A stretch of DNA of 64,000 bases, from the NCBI RefSeq assembly GCF_009649815.1, contig NZ_WJIC01000013.1, forward strand, positions 1-64,000. Reading direction: 5' to 3'. The notes under the pieces are model-generated. The model searched no databases and was not told where the DNA came from. It saw only the letters and a program-made list of their open reading frames with translations. The number at the start of each line of letters is the position of its first letter. Positions within the stretch are counted from its first letter, which is position 1. Shown here one piece after another: positions 24,907-33,694 of the stretch. The DNA is from Nocardia sp. SYP-A9097. Lineage in GTDB: Bacteria; Actinomycetota; Actinomycetes; Mycobacteriales; Mycobacteriaceae. The position numbers and the translations under genes are program-made.

Positions 24907-26112
24907 TCAGTCCTCCACTCGCAGGGCTTGGCGAATTGTGAGGCGGCCCTGGGTTTGCATGAGCGAACGCCGGTAGAGCTTCTCGGCGGTCACCACGATG
25001 CCGTATGTGGCCGCGGCGGTGATGATCAGGGCGATGAACGGTTCCCACCAGGCGGCGCTACCGTCGGCGAGGCGGCCGGGCATGGCGACAATGCTGACTA
25101 TCGGGACATACGAGGCGATTACCCGACCGGTGCCGCTGAGGAAGATTCCGGCGAACAGCACCAGCATGATGGACATCGACAGTGGAGTCGAGGTGGATTG
25201 CAGGTCCTCATTGCGCGTGGCCAGCGCACCGGCGACCGCCCAGAGGCTGGCCAGGGCCAGGAAGCTGACGACGAAGAAGATAATGAACCATCCTGCGGCA
25301 CCGGCGATTTGAGTGACCTGATCACCCTTGCCGATGGCCGCCAGTCCGATCAGCCCCGCGCCGCCGAACAGGACGAGCTGACCGAACGCCATCACCGTAT
25401 TGCCGACGACCTTGCCGATCAGCAACTGCCGCAGGGGAATCGCGCTCGCGAGAATTTCGACAATCCGATTCTGCTTCTCCTCGACCACACTCTGCGCGAT
25501 GGACAGGCCGAACAGAATCGACGACAGATAGAACAGGAAGGCGAAGACGATCGACACCACCTTGGCCAGTGCCGGATCCACCGCAGCCTTGTCGATCAGG
25601 TCGTAGCTGACCGCACTGCCGCGAGACAACTGCTCGATGGAGGTCCCCGCCGCAACGGCATTGCGCTGCAAGGTGATCTGGCGCACCGCCGCGGTCAGAT
25701 AGGTCGAGGCGTCGTCGTTCTTCGCGGATTTTCCGATCAACCGCCAGCCACTCGCATCGGGCAGCAGACCGACGGTGACCATCTCATCCTTCACCTGCTG
25801 TTCGAGCGTGCTCGTATCGGCGACCTCATGCGCGGTGAAGGTGATCTTCTTGTTCGCACTGTCCGCCAGCGTATTCGCGGTGGTGACGATCGGGACGGCC
25901 TCCGCGCCGACAATGCCCACATCGACGGTGGTCGGGCGGCTGCTCGCGAAGGCGCTGATGGCGAGCGAGGCGACGATCACCAACACCGTCAGAATCGTGG
26001 ACACCAGGAAATTGCGGTCACGCAGCTTCACCGCGATTTCCCGGGCGGCGACAATCCGCCATACCCCCGAGGGCGCGGAATCGACTGTGGTTTCGGCGGT
26101 TTCGCGGTTCAT
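24907..26112 (-). CDS. ABC-2 type exporter permease (NatB-like)
   Basis: A 401-residue membrane protein with an N-terminal helix (LVSTILTVLVIVASLAISAF), a large extracytoplasmic loop of about 130 residues, and five or six further helices from about residue 185, including SIVFAFLFYLSSILFGLSIAQSV. The VVEEKQNRIVEILASAIP motif is typical of NatB-like permeases. Its ATG overlaps the end of the ATPase gene by four bases, so the two form one exporter. The transported molecule is unknown; relatives export sodium, drugs or peptides. Confidence 0.85.
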   Translation of the reverse strand: MNRETAETTVDSAPSGVWRIVAAREIAVKLRDRNFLVSTILTVLVIVASLAISAFASSRPTTVDVGIVGAEAVPIVTTANTLADSANKKITFTAHEVADTSTLEQQVKDEMVTVGLLPDASGWRLIGKSAKNDDASTYLTAAVRQITLQRNAVAAGTSIEQLSRGSAVSYDLIDKAAVDPALAKVVSIVFAFLFYLSSILFGLSIAQSVVEEKQNRIVEILASAIPLRQLLIGKVVGNTVMAFGQLVLFGGAGLIGLAAIGKGDQVTQIAGAAGWFIIFFVVSFLALASLWAVAGALATRNEDLQSTSTPLSMSIMLVLFAGIFLSGTGRVIASYVPIVSIVAMPGRLADGSAAWWEPFIALIITAAATYGIVVTAEKLYRRSLMQTQGRLTIRQALRVED

Positions 26113-26988
26113 GCGGTCACCTCGCGATAGATCTCCGACACCGACGGCCGCACCTCGGCCAATTCACGCACCGAACCGTTCGCCAGCGCGGCGGTCAGCA
26201 GTTCGTCGGTGGTCGCGCCGGTCAATTCGAACAGGACACCGGAGCCGTTGCGCTCCAGCACATTCACACCGGCGAATCCGCCGAGCCAGTCGGTATCGCC
26301 GGTGAACGCGAGGCGATACCGCGCCGGACCGGTGCTCCGCAGGTCGGCGGCCGCGCCCTGCGCCACCACCTTGCCCTTGGCGAGGATCACCAGGTGGTCG
26401 CAGAGCCGCTCCACCAGATCGAGTTGATGCGAGGAGAACAGCACCGGAACTCCTTGGGCAGCATACTCTCCCAGCAGTTCGGCCATGGCGTCGACGGCCA
26501 CCGGGTCCAGCCCCCGAGAACGGCTCATCGAGAATCAGCGCGGTCGGATGGGTGATGACCGCCGCCGCAATCTGCACCCGCTGCTGATTACCCAGGGACA
26601 GCGACTCCAGCTTGTCCCGCCCCCGATCACCGAGCTGAAACCGCTCCAGCAGCACCCGCGCCTGCCGCTTGGCCTCGACGACAGACAATCCCCGCAACCG
26701 TGCCAGATAAATCAACTGATCCAGCACCGGCTGTTTCGGATACAGCCCACGCTCCTCGGGCATATACCCGAACGCCCGCCGATCCGCAGCCGTCACCGCA
26801 CGCCCCCGCCAGCGAACCTCCCCGCCATGAGTGGCCAAGACCCCCATAACCATTCGCATGGTCGTGGTCTTGCCCGCACCATTCCCCCCGACGAATCCGG
26901 TCAACGCGCCCGGCTGGACGACGAACGACACATCATCAACGGCAACGTTCTCGCCGAATCGACGCACCAGATGCACAACTTCCAGCAT
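26109..26988 (-). pseudogene. ABC transporter ATPase, frameshifted
   Basis: From ATG 26988 (GGGGGAG ribosome site) the frame gives Walker A GGNGAGKTTT, signature LSLGNQQRVQIAA and Walker B LILDEPFSG. It then slips at a run of five C residues on the plus strand (26511-26515). The correct continuation, LDPVAVDAMAELLGEYAAQG with the H-loop SSHQ, lies in the next frame and ends at 26109. Removing one base from the run restores an ordinary 292-residue NatA-like ATPase. The downstream permease is intact, so this may be a sequencing error rather than a true loss. Confidence 0.8.
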
Positions 26989-27131
26989 GAATTCTCCCCC
27001 GTACTCCTCGGCCGGCCGATCAGTCTTCCCGCCGCCATTCGACCGGTCTCGGATACACGGTAGCGTCCGATTCCCGGACACGCCGTGCCCTGCCGTGCGA
27101 TCAGGGATCACACAGCGTGCAGGTCGGCGGA

Positions 27132-27557
27132 TCAGTTCGCGTTGCGGGACAACGTGATTACCGGAATCTTCCAGGGCACCTTCGCCTGGAAATCGGCTAT
27201 GAAGGGAAAGGCTTCGACAGACCGGACCCAAAGCCGCTCCCGCTCCGCGCCCGTGGTGACGACAGCTTGTACAGGCAACGTCTCGGTGCCCACCTCGACC
27301 GTGGCCTCGGGATGCGCCACGAGGTTGTAGTACCAGCCCGGGCGATTCGGGCGACCACCATTGGCGGCGAACACAACCCAGCGGTCATCGTCGATATAGA
27401 ACCCGAGCGGCCAGGTACGCGGCTCACCGCTGTGCGCCCCGGTCGTGGTCAGCAACAGCAGTTCGTGTCCCGCGAACTGCCCACCCACCTTGCCGCCATT
27501 GGCGCGAAACTCGTCGATGATGTCCTGATTCATCTTCTGACGTACTACATCGGTCAT
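27132..27557 (-). CDS. F420-dependent nitroreductase family protein (Ddn-like)
   Basis: A 141-residue protein from ATG 27557. The deazaflavin-dependent reductase signature is visible: LLLLTTTGAHSGEPRTWPLGFYIDDDRWVVFAANGG, then RPGWYYNLVAHPEATVEVG. The family binds reduced F420 and reduces quinones or nitro compounds; Ddn of mycobacteria activates pretomanid. A second Met at codon 9 (MNQDIIDEFRANGG) could be the true start. It lies downstream of an EF-Tu domain 2-like gene in the same direction. Confidence 0.85.
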   Translation of the reverse strand: MTDVVRQKMNQDIIDEFRANGGKVGGQFAGHELLLLTTTGAHSGEPRTWPLGFYIDDDRWVVFAANGGRPNRPGWYYNLVAHPEATVEVGTETLPVQAVVTTGAERERLWVRSVEAFPFIADFQAKVPWKIPVITLSRNAN

Positions 27558-27633
27558 GTGCGATGCCAACTTCCTTGGGCGGCGGGATATTTCGAATGCG
27601 GCCCAGTCACGCACGTGCCTCCTGGATCGACCG

Positions 27634-27942
27634 CTACGAAACTGTGGCATCGCTGACGATGACATCGCCGGTCTCGAAGTCTGATTTTCGAAGTTCTCGG
27701 AAGATGAGGCCGATCGGTGCCGGATCCCCCGGCTGCCGGTTGGCCCTATTCACCGAATCGATTCCGATGCAGGTGTCCGACGGGCCTGGCCGACCGTCGG
27801 CTCGCACTACCCTGAGCCGGTCGCCAACGGCCGTTACGCCGGACTCGATGTATCCAGCGACGGCAGTCCCGCGACCTGTCAGGGTGAAGGCGGCCTCGAC
27901 TACAAACCGAAATTGCTCACCGCTCGGTGTTTCGCTAACCAT
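27634..27942 (-). CDS. Stand-alone EF-Tu domain 2-like protein
   Basis: A 102-residue protein with the beta-barrel pattern of translation factor domain 2: FRFVVEAAFTLTGRGTAVAG, then YIESGVTAVGDRLRVV and a late GLIFRELRKSDFETGDVIVS. There is no GTPase domain. Such single-domain proteins occur in actinomycetes and their role is unknown. The start is ATG 27942; ATG 27966 is possible. Confidence 0.7.
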   Translation of the reverse strand: MVSETPSGEQFRFVVEAAFTLTGRGTAVAGYIESGVTAVGDRLRVVRADGRPGPSDTCIGIDSVNRANRQPGDPAPIGLIFRELRKSDFETGDVIVSDATVS

Positions 27943-28231
27943 GACACGATCATGAACGCCTTCCACCTTGCGCGCTCGCGCCCCTCCCTGACCGATTCAG
28001 TCCGCGTTTATGCACCATGTCAGTAGGTTCGGCTATGGTCGCGTCGGCACCGTAGGGACGAGGTCCGAGCGTTGATGGACTGACCGGTGTCGCTGTATCG
28101 GGCCGCAAGCTGGTGTCGGACCGTCAGACCAGGGTCGCGAGGCGGGGTGGTGCTGGACGGCGGACTATCGTGGCGGTGTTGCCGCTCTGCGATTTTCCAC
28201 TGTTTCGAGGACTGCGATCCAGGAGGATGCC

Positions 28232-29098
28232 GTGTGCCGCCTTTTCGGTTTGTCGGCTGCGCCGCAGCGGGTGAAGGCCACGTTCTGGCTGTTGAACGCG
28301 CCGGACAGTTTGGTGCGGCAGAGCCATCGTGAGCCGGATGGGGTCGGGTTGGGGACGTTTTCGGCCGGCGGGAAGCCGCTGGTGGAGAAGCAGCCGATCG
28401 CGGCGTATCGGGACGCCGACTTCGCGCTGGAGGCGCGGGAACGCGAGTCGACAACCTTTATCGCCCATGTCCGATATGCCTCCACGGGTGGGTTACGGCC
28501 GGAGAATACTCACCCGTTCGAGCAGCGCGATCGCCTGTTCGCGCACAATGGCGTCCTGCAGGGTTTGCGCGAATTGGATGCGGAGCTGTGTGAATACCGA
28601 GATCTGGTGCACGGTGAGACCGATTCGGAGCGGTTCTTCGCGCTCATAACGAAGTGCACCGATCGGCATGGGGGAGATGTCAGCGCGGGCATTGCCGACG
28701 CTGTGCGATGGATCGCCGACAACCTCCCCGTCTACGCCCTCAACCTGATACTGACCACGGCCACCGAAATGTGGGCGGTGCGCTACCCGGACACCCATGA
28801 CCTATTCGTTCTCGAACGCGCACCGGGCGGACCGAACGGCAGCGGACACTTGAACCATCACGGCCGCATCGGAATCCAAGCCTCCAGTGGACAACTCGCA
28901 GACCGCGCGGCGGTTGTGATCGCTACCGAACGCATGGACTCCGACCCATCCTGGCGGCTCCTGGCGCCCGGTGAACTCCTGCATGTTGACGGCAAGCTAC
29001 AGGTGGACTCCACCATCATCCGGAAAGACCCACCCCGCCACCTACTTTCACTCGCCGACCTGGATGCGACCGCAGCCGCATCCCAGACGACCCGATAG
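28232..29098 (+). CDS. Class II glutamine amidotransferase (YafJ-like)
   Basis: A 288-residue protein from GTG 28232 with AGGAGGA upstream. Cys2 (MCRLFGLSA) is the N-terminal nucleophile after Met removal; HVRYAST and NTHPFEQRDRLFAHNGVL form the glutamine pocket. It hydrolyses glutamine to supply ammonia; the acceptor partner is not encoded nearby. The family includes YafJ and the EgtC-like enzymes, but there are no ergothioneine genes beside it, so the more general name is used. Confidence 0.85.
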   Translation: MCRLFGLSAAPQRVKATFWLLNAPDSLVRQSHREPDGVGLGTFSAGGKPLVEKQPIAAYRDADFALEARERESTTFIAHVRYASTGGLRPENTHPFEQRDRLFAHNGVLQGLRELDAELCEYRDLVHGETDSERFFALITKCTDRHGGDVSAGIADAVRWIADNLPVYALNLILTTATEMWAVRYPDTHDLFVLERAPGGPNGSGHLNHHGRIGIQASSGQLADRAAVVIATERMDSDPSWRLLAPGELLHVDGKLQVDSTIIRKDPPRHLLSLADLDATAAASQTTR

Positions 29099-29124
29099 CG
29101 ATCTCACCCGCCGCGCGACAGCCG

Positions 29125-31146
29125 TCAGTGGGCCGGTGCGGTGAGGTCGAAGACGGCGAGGTTGGCGATGTGCTGTTCGGTGTAGTGCGCCATGACCCAG
29201 TCGAGGATTTGCTTGTTGCCTGCGGGACGCCAGATAGCAGGGTTCGGTTGCGGATCCGGGTTCGGGGCGGTCGCGTCGGTCGGCTTCTTGTCGGTTCGCC
29301 ACGAGTCGGGCAGTGTCACTTCGGGGACTATGTAGTAGGTGATCTGGTGGTCGTTCACGTACTGCTGGAATTGCGGGAGGGTCGGGACCGGGTCTTCAGA
29401 GGTGAAGCCGCCGATGGCGATTACCGAAGTACGACTGGCCAATTCGAGCCCGGCTGCCGGGCCGGAACGGTCGATCGCGGCCGACCATTTGGTGTTGGCG
29501 GCCTTCAGCATGGCGAGCAATTGTGGGTCGACGTCGCCGGTTCCCGTCATCATGCTCATTTGACTGCGGAAGGCGCTGAGTGGGCCGAGATCCTTGGCGG
29601 GCGCGGGCGGGCCCACGGTCGGACCTCCGCCGGTGTGTGACTCCGGGAGAGTGGCCGCGGTGTAGGCGACCGAACCTGCCAGACCGGCGAGGACGCCTGT
29701 CACGAGCAGTAGTGATGTGATCCGGTCACGGCTCGGTGCACGCTTGGCTGGTGGCAGAGACGCCAGAATCAGGCTGAGCGCCACCAGGATCGTCACTGCC
29801 AGAATCGTCCAGCGCAGCCAGGGCTGCCAGCCGGAATTGCGCTGCAGCAGTGCGAAGGCCCAACCACCCATGGTGAGAATCAGTGCGGCACCGCCGATTC
29901 GGCCGAACGCGTCGGTCCGGCGTCGCCACAATTCGTGTACCCCGAGTGCGAGCACACCGGCGATCGCCGGCGCGACGGCGAGCGTGTAATAGGCGTGCAT
30001 GCCGCCCTTCATGCCGGAGAAGGCGATGCCGTCGATAATCAGCCACAGCCCGAAAACCAGTGCCGCGCCGCGCATCAGGTCGGTGCGCGGAGACCGGCCG
30101 CGGGCGATCAGGACCAGGACGAAGGCGAGGAGCGCGGCCGGCAGTAGCCACGAGATCTCGAAGCCGATCTCTCCGGTGAACATGCGGTCCCGGCCGGAAC
30201 CGAAACCACCGCCGAAGCGCTGCTCGACGCCGTGCGGCATCTGATAGCCCTCGGGGAGTTCGAAGGGATTGCGGCCACCCTGATGGTTGTGTCCGAGGTA
30301 CCGCGCGAATCCGTTGTAGCCGAGCACCAGATCCATGAAGGTGTTGTCCTTGGATCCCGCAAGATACGGCCGCGAGTCCTGCGGCCACAAGATGGTCAGC
30401 AGCACATACCAACCCGAGGAGACGATCAGCGCGCCCGCCGCCGCGAACAGGTGCGCGAATCGATTGCGCAGTGACGTCGGCGCGACCACCAGATACGCCA
30501 GCCCCAGGGCGGGCAGCACCATCAAACCCTCGAGCATTTTCGCCAGGAACGCGAAACCGAGTGCGATGCCCGCCAGCATCAGCCAGCGCATACTCGCCTT
30601 CGGCAACGCGCGAATCGTGCAGTAGGCGGCCGCGGTCATGAGCAACACCATGACGGCATCGGGATTATTGAAACGGAACATCAAGGCCACCACGGGCGTC
30701 ACGACCAGGACCAAGCCCGCGAGCAGTCCGGCCGTGCGACTCGCGGTCACGCGTGTCACCGCGCCGTACATGAACGCGACCGCGGCGACCGCCATAAGTG
30801 CTTGCGGTGCAAGCATGCTCGCACTGCTGAAACCGAACAGCTGTCCCGACAGCGCCATCACCCACTGCGAGACCGGTGGCTTGTCGACAGTGATGAAGTT
30901 GCCCGGATCCAATGACCCGAACAGCAGCGCCTTCCAATTCGAGGACCCCGACCACACCGCGGCGGCATAGAAGCCGTTGCCCATACCGTTGACGGTGATA
31001 TTCCACAGATAGGCCACGGCCGTGCCCACCAGGAGCACTACCAATCCAAGTCGCTCCCATTTCCGGGCGGGTGGCAACTGAACCGTGGAGAGCTCGGCGG
31101 GGGGCGTCGATACGGGCGGTGCGGATTCCGCGATGGTGACGGTCAC
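29125..31146 (-). CDS. Glycosyltransferase family 39 / ArnT-like membrane protein
   Basis: A 673-residue polytopic protein from GTG 31146 with about 12 membrane segments. Early loops hold the metal and lipid-phosphate-binding acidic pattern (NPDAVMVLL, and FITVDKPPVSQWV near residue 85). The KDNTFMDLVLGYNGFARYLG loop is seen in YkcB-type enzymes. The soluble C-terminal part from about 520 carries SRTSVIAIGGFTSEDPVPTLPQFQQYV. Members transfer sugars from polyprenyl-phosphate donors to extracytoplasmic acceptors in cell-envelope assembly; the acceptor is unknown here. Confidence 0.85.
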   Translation of the reverse strand: MTVTIAESAPPVSTPPAELSTVQLPPARKWERLGLVVLLVGTAVAYLWNITVNGMGNGFYAAAVWSGSSNWKALLFGSLDPGNFITVDKPPVSQWVMALSGQLFGFSSASMLAPQALMAVAAVAFMYGAVTRVTASRTAGLLAGLVLVVTPVVALMFRFNNPDAVMVLLMTAAAYCTIRALPKASMRWLMLAGIALGFAFLAKMLEGLMVLPALGLAYLVVAPTSLRNRFAHLFAAAGALIVSSGWYVLLTILWPQDSRPYLAGSKDNTFMDLVLGYNGFARYLGHNHQGGRNPFELPEGYQMPHGVEQRFGGGFGSGRDRMFTGEIGFEISWLLPAALLAFVLVLIARGRSPRTDLMRGAALVFGLWLIIDGIAFSGMKGGMHAYYTLAVAPAIAGVLALGVHELWRRRTDAFGRIGGAALILTMGGWAFALLQRNSGWQPWLRWTILAVTILVALSLILASLPPAKRAPSRDRITSLLLVTGVLAGLAGSVAYTAATLPESHTGGGPTVGPPAPAKDLGPLSAFRSQMSMMTGTGDVDPQLLAMLKAANTKWSAAIDRSGPAAGLELASRTSVIAIGGFTSEDPVPTLPQFQQYVNDHQITYYIVPEVTLPDSWRTDKKPTDATAPNPDPQPNPAIWRPAGNKQILDWVMAHYTEQHIANLAVFDLTAPAH

Positions 31147-31376
31147 CGCCGGGAGTCTCGCGGGTGCGGCGGTGAGAACGCTGGCTCCGAGCTGGGAGAC
31201 CGCTGTGAATTCCGGTCGGCGACCGGATTATTCGCGCACGAACCGGGTATTTCCGCGGCCTATAGCTATGTCGCCGGTGATCAGCGCGCCCGGCCTTACC
31301 GGCAGGATGCGTTGCATCGAGCATGGCCGGGTATCGAACGATCGCCGACCACCGGCGACCAGCCGCCGCGCCGCGA

Positions 31377-31820
31377 TCAGTTCCAGTTGTCGATCTTCAC
31401 ATCGCGGGGATCCGGTGCGCCCTCGCCGGTCTCCACCAGCGACTTCAGGCTCATCAGGAATATCGCCCACTTGGTGCTGCAGTGGTACATGAACTCGACC
31501 GGCTCCTTCCAGCCCCGATGCTCGAACATTACGACGGCGTAATCGTCGGCCTGCTGTAGAGACCAGTCCACGCGGGTGCCGACCCACTCCTCGGGTCCCT
31601 CGACGACCTCCCACTGCACATGCTTGCCGGGGTCCAGTTCGATCACCTTCAGATCGAATCCGCCTGCGGCGAAACGGAATTGGAGTATGCCGCCGACGTC
31701 ATTGCCTTTGCCGGTGGTATCGGTTGCCCACCAACCCGCCAGTCCCTCGGCGCTGGTCAGCGCCGAATAGACCTCGGCCGTGGACGATTTGATTGCCACG
31801 CGATGCAGGATGTTCACCAT
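31377..31820 (-). CDS. SRPBCC/AHSA1 family protein
   Basis: A 147-residue START-like fold from ATG 31820; ATG 31838 is an alternative. Family pattern: VAIKSSTAEVYSALTSAEGLAGWW, a central LQFRFAAGGFDLKVIELDPGKHVQWEV and a long C-terminal helix. These proteins bind small hydrophobic ligands. It is the third gene of an operon after an AHSA1 gene and an ArsR gene, an arrangement common in actinomycetes. Confidence 0.85.
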   Translation of the reverse strand: MVNILHRVAIKSSTAEVYSALTSAEGLAGWWATDTTGKGNDVGGILQFRFAAGGFDLKVIELDPGKHVQWEVVEGPEEWVGTRVDWSLQQADDYAVVMFEHRGWKEPVEFMYHCSTKWAIFLMSLKSLVETGEGAPDPRDVKIDNWN

Positions 31821-31867
31821 TTCGGATCTTCTTTCCATGTTGGTTGTACTTCGATGAATTCGCGGGT

Positions 31868-32218
31868 CTATTGCGCGGAGCGCTGTTCGCCGGCGCGCGC
31901 GATCGCCTCGGCGAGACGTTTGATCCGGCGCAGTCGGGCGTCCCATTCGGAGCCGACCGAGGCCAATTGCGCTACGGCACGCGCTAATTGCGTCTCGTCC
32001 ACCCGGTATCTGCGCTCACGCCCGGCGGGTGTGCCGTGCACCAGACCGACTCGGTCGAGCACGCCGAGGTGCTTGGCAATGGCCTGCCGGGTGACGGGTA
32101 GTCGTTCGCTGAGGCTGGTGGCCGTGCCATCGCCATCGGCCAGCAGCAGGTCGAGCATGCGGCGACGGGTCGGATCGCCGATCGCGGACCACAGGTCGTC
32201 GTCGACGACAATCGTCAT
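31868..32218 (-). CDS. ArsR family transcriptional regulator
   Basis: A 116-residue winged-helix protein from ATG 32218, which overlaps the upstream AHSA1 stop in an ATGA. DNA-binding region: WSAIGDPTRRRMLDLLL, SLSERLPVTRQAIAKHLGVL and the RERRYRVDETQL wing. No Cys metal site is present, so it is not a metal sensor; AHSA1-linked ArsR proteins of this type act as repressors. Two GCAAC/GTTGC inverted repeats in the operon promoter are likely its operators. Confidence 0.9.
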   Translation of the reverse strand: MTIVVDDDLWSAIGDPTRRRMLDLLLADGDGTATSLSERLPVTRQAIAKHLGVLDRVGLVHGTPAGRERRYRVDETQLARAVAQLASVGSEWDARLRRIKRLAEAIARAGEQRSAQ

Positions 32219-32676
32219 AGCGTGGACACCAGCCCCGCGATGTAGTTTCCGAGGCGGGGGATGAAGGTATCCCACCCGTCGACATGCTCCTGGTACTGCT
32301 CCTCCAGCTTGGCCACCTCCCAGCCCATTTCACGGAATCCGGTCTCGACCATGCGGATCTTCGTACCGCTGCCGGACGGGGTGAGCTCGAAGGTCACCAG
32401 CATCGAATTGACCGAATCGTCGGCCTTATCGTCGGGATAGCACCACCGGAACGCGAATACCCGGGGCGGTTCGGCGGTGACCACGGTCATCGGCATGACT
32501 TTGGCGCAGTCGCCCCAGACGAGTTCACCGACCGCGCCGGGCCGCACCTCGAACGAGGCGTCATCGGTCCACCACTCCGAAATATGCTCGGGGCTGCTGA
32601 CCACTTCGAACACCACCTCGGGTGGGGCGTCCACGTGTATTTCCCGTTCAATGCTGCCAAATTCGAGACTCGTCAT
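32215..32676 (-). CDS. SRPBCC/AHSA1 family protein, first gene of operon
   Basis: A 153-residue START-like protein from ATG 32676 with GGAGGT five bases upstream. Sequence marks: IEREIHVDAPPEVVFEVVSSPEHISEWW, SFEVRPGAVGELVWG and GTKIRMVETGFREMGW. The WW motif and the central beta-sheet fit Aha1-type activators and ligand carriers. It heads the operon with the ArsR gene and a second AHSA1 gene. Confidence 0.85.
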   Translation of the reverse strand: MTSLEFGSIEREIHVDAPPEVVFEVVSSPEHISEWWTDDASFEVRPGAVGELVWGDCAKVMPMTVVTAEPPRVFAFRWCYPDDKADDSVNSMLVTFELTPSGSGTKIRMVETGFREMGWEVAKLEEQYQEHVDGWDTFIPRLGNYIAGLVSTL

Positions 32677-32689
32677 ACCGACCTCCATG

Positions 32690-32750
32690 TGCAACGTTTG
32701 GTTGCACATCACGTTAGTCGACGACCCGGCAACACGCAACCATCGGTTGC
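32690..32750 (-). promoter_or_regulatory. Promoter with two ArsR operator sites
   Basis: On the minus strand, TTGCGT (-35, 32739-32734) and TAACGT (-10, 32716-32711) are spaced 17 bases apart. Operator A is GCAACC-ATC-GGTTGC (32736-32750), overlapping the -35. Operator B is TGCAAC-GTTTG-GTTGCA (32690-32706), overlapping the expected transcription start. Both share the GCAAC/GTTGC core, so one ArsR dimer could bind each and block the polymerase. Confidence 0.7.
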
Positions 32751-33598
32751 TAAATGGTGGCGATCAAAATCTGCTCGGAGCTGGACGGGCGCAAACCATC
32801 GGGGCGGTGGGGGAAATACCGGTCGGCAAGCTCGTCGGCGGAAACATGCCGTGCCGCCGCGAACCCGGAATCCATTGCGAGCGAGACGATTTCATCGGGG
32901 GAGTAGAAGCTGATGAACGCATTGCCCGCGGCCCGGGCCATCCGTTCGGTATTGGCGCGGCCGGGCTGCTCCGCCGGTTCCACCAGCGGCAACGGCAGTG
33001 TGAACGTGGTGACGAACGTCGAACCGGGCGCGAGCTCGGCGGCCTGCCGGAAAGTATCGGCATTCGCCTCGGCGGTGAGATACATGGTCACACCGAGCGA
33101 TGCGACCACCGCGGGCCGCGCCGGATCGAATCCGTGCACCACCAGCCGATCCCACCAGGACTGCGCCTCGAAATCGACCGGAACCAGTGTGAGATGCTCC
33201 GGCACACCATAACCCGACTCGATCAGACGACGGCGCTTCCACTCCTGCGGCCCGGTCTGATCGACCTCGAAAATCCTTATGCGCGAGGCGATATCGGGCC
33301 GCCGCTGCGCGAAAGTATCGATTCCCGCACCCAGCAGCACATACTGATCGACCCCGAGCGCCGCCTGCTCGGCGACCAGATCGTCGATCAGCCGAGCCCG
33401 CGCCACAATGGTCGCGCGCACCCGGGCCATGACCTCCGGATTCATATCCGGCCGCTGCCGCCAGCTATCGCCGGGCGCGGCCAACTCCAAGCCGATCACG
33501 TCTTCGAGTACATGCGGCAGCGGATCGACCTCGACATGCAATGCGCGCCAGAGCGCGACCCGCAGCGCGGTGTCCTCGGGGGCGATGGTGTTCAGCAT
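32750..33598 (-). CDS. LCMT-type SAM-dependent methyltransferase
   Basis: A 282-residue protein from ATG 33598. Family pattern (TIGR00027/Mtase_LCM): ARARLIDDLVAEQAALGVDQYVLLGAGIDTFAQR near residues 70-105, FEVDQTGPQEWKR, and VTMYLTAEA for the region after motif IV. The mycobacterial homologues are numerous, with unknown substrates, and are possibly O-methyltransferases acting on carboxylates. Its stop abuts the AHSA1-ArsR operon promoter. Confidence 0.85.
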   Translation of the reverse strand: MLNTIAPEDTALRVALWRALHVEVDPLPHVLEDVIGLELAAPGDSWRQRPDMNPEVMARVRATIVARARLIDDLVAEQAALGVDQYVLLGAGIDTFAQRRPDIASRIRIFEVDQTGPQEWKRRRLIESGYGVPEHLTLVPVDFEAQSWWDRLVVHGFDPARPAVVASLGVTMYLTAEANADTFRQAAELAPGSTFVTTFTLPLPLVEPAEQPGRANTERMARAAGNAFISFYSPDEIVSLAMDSGFAAARHVSADELADRYFPHRPDGLRPSSSEQILIATI

Positions 33599-33694
33599 CC
33601 CCCAATCCTGCCCTGCCTCGCCGCCGCTGTCGCGGAACATGCTCAGGCAACTCATCACGCCCGCCCGAGGTTGACTGCTTTTCGCGCGCTCGGG

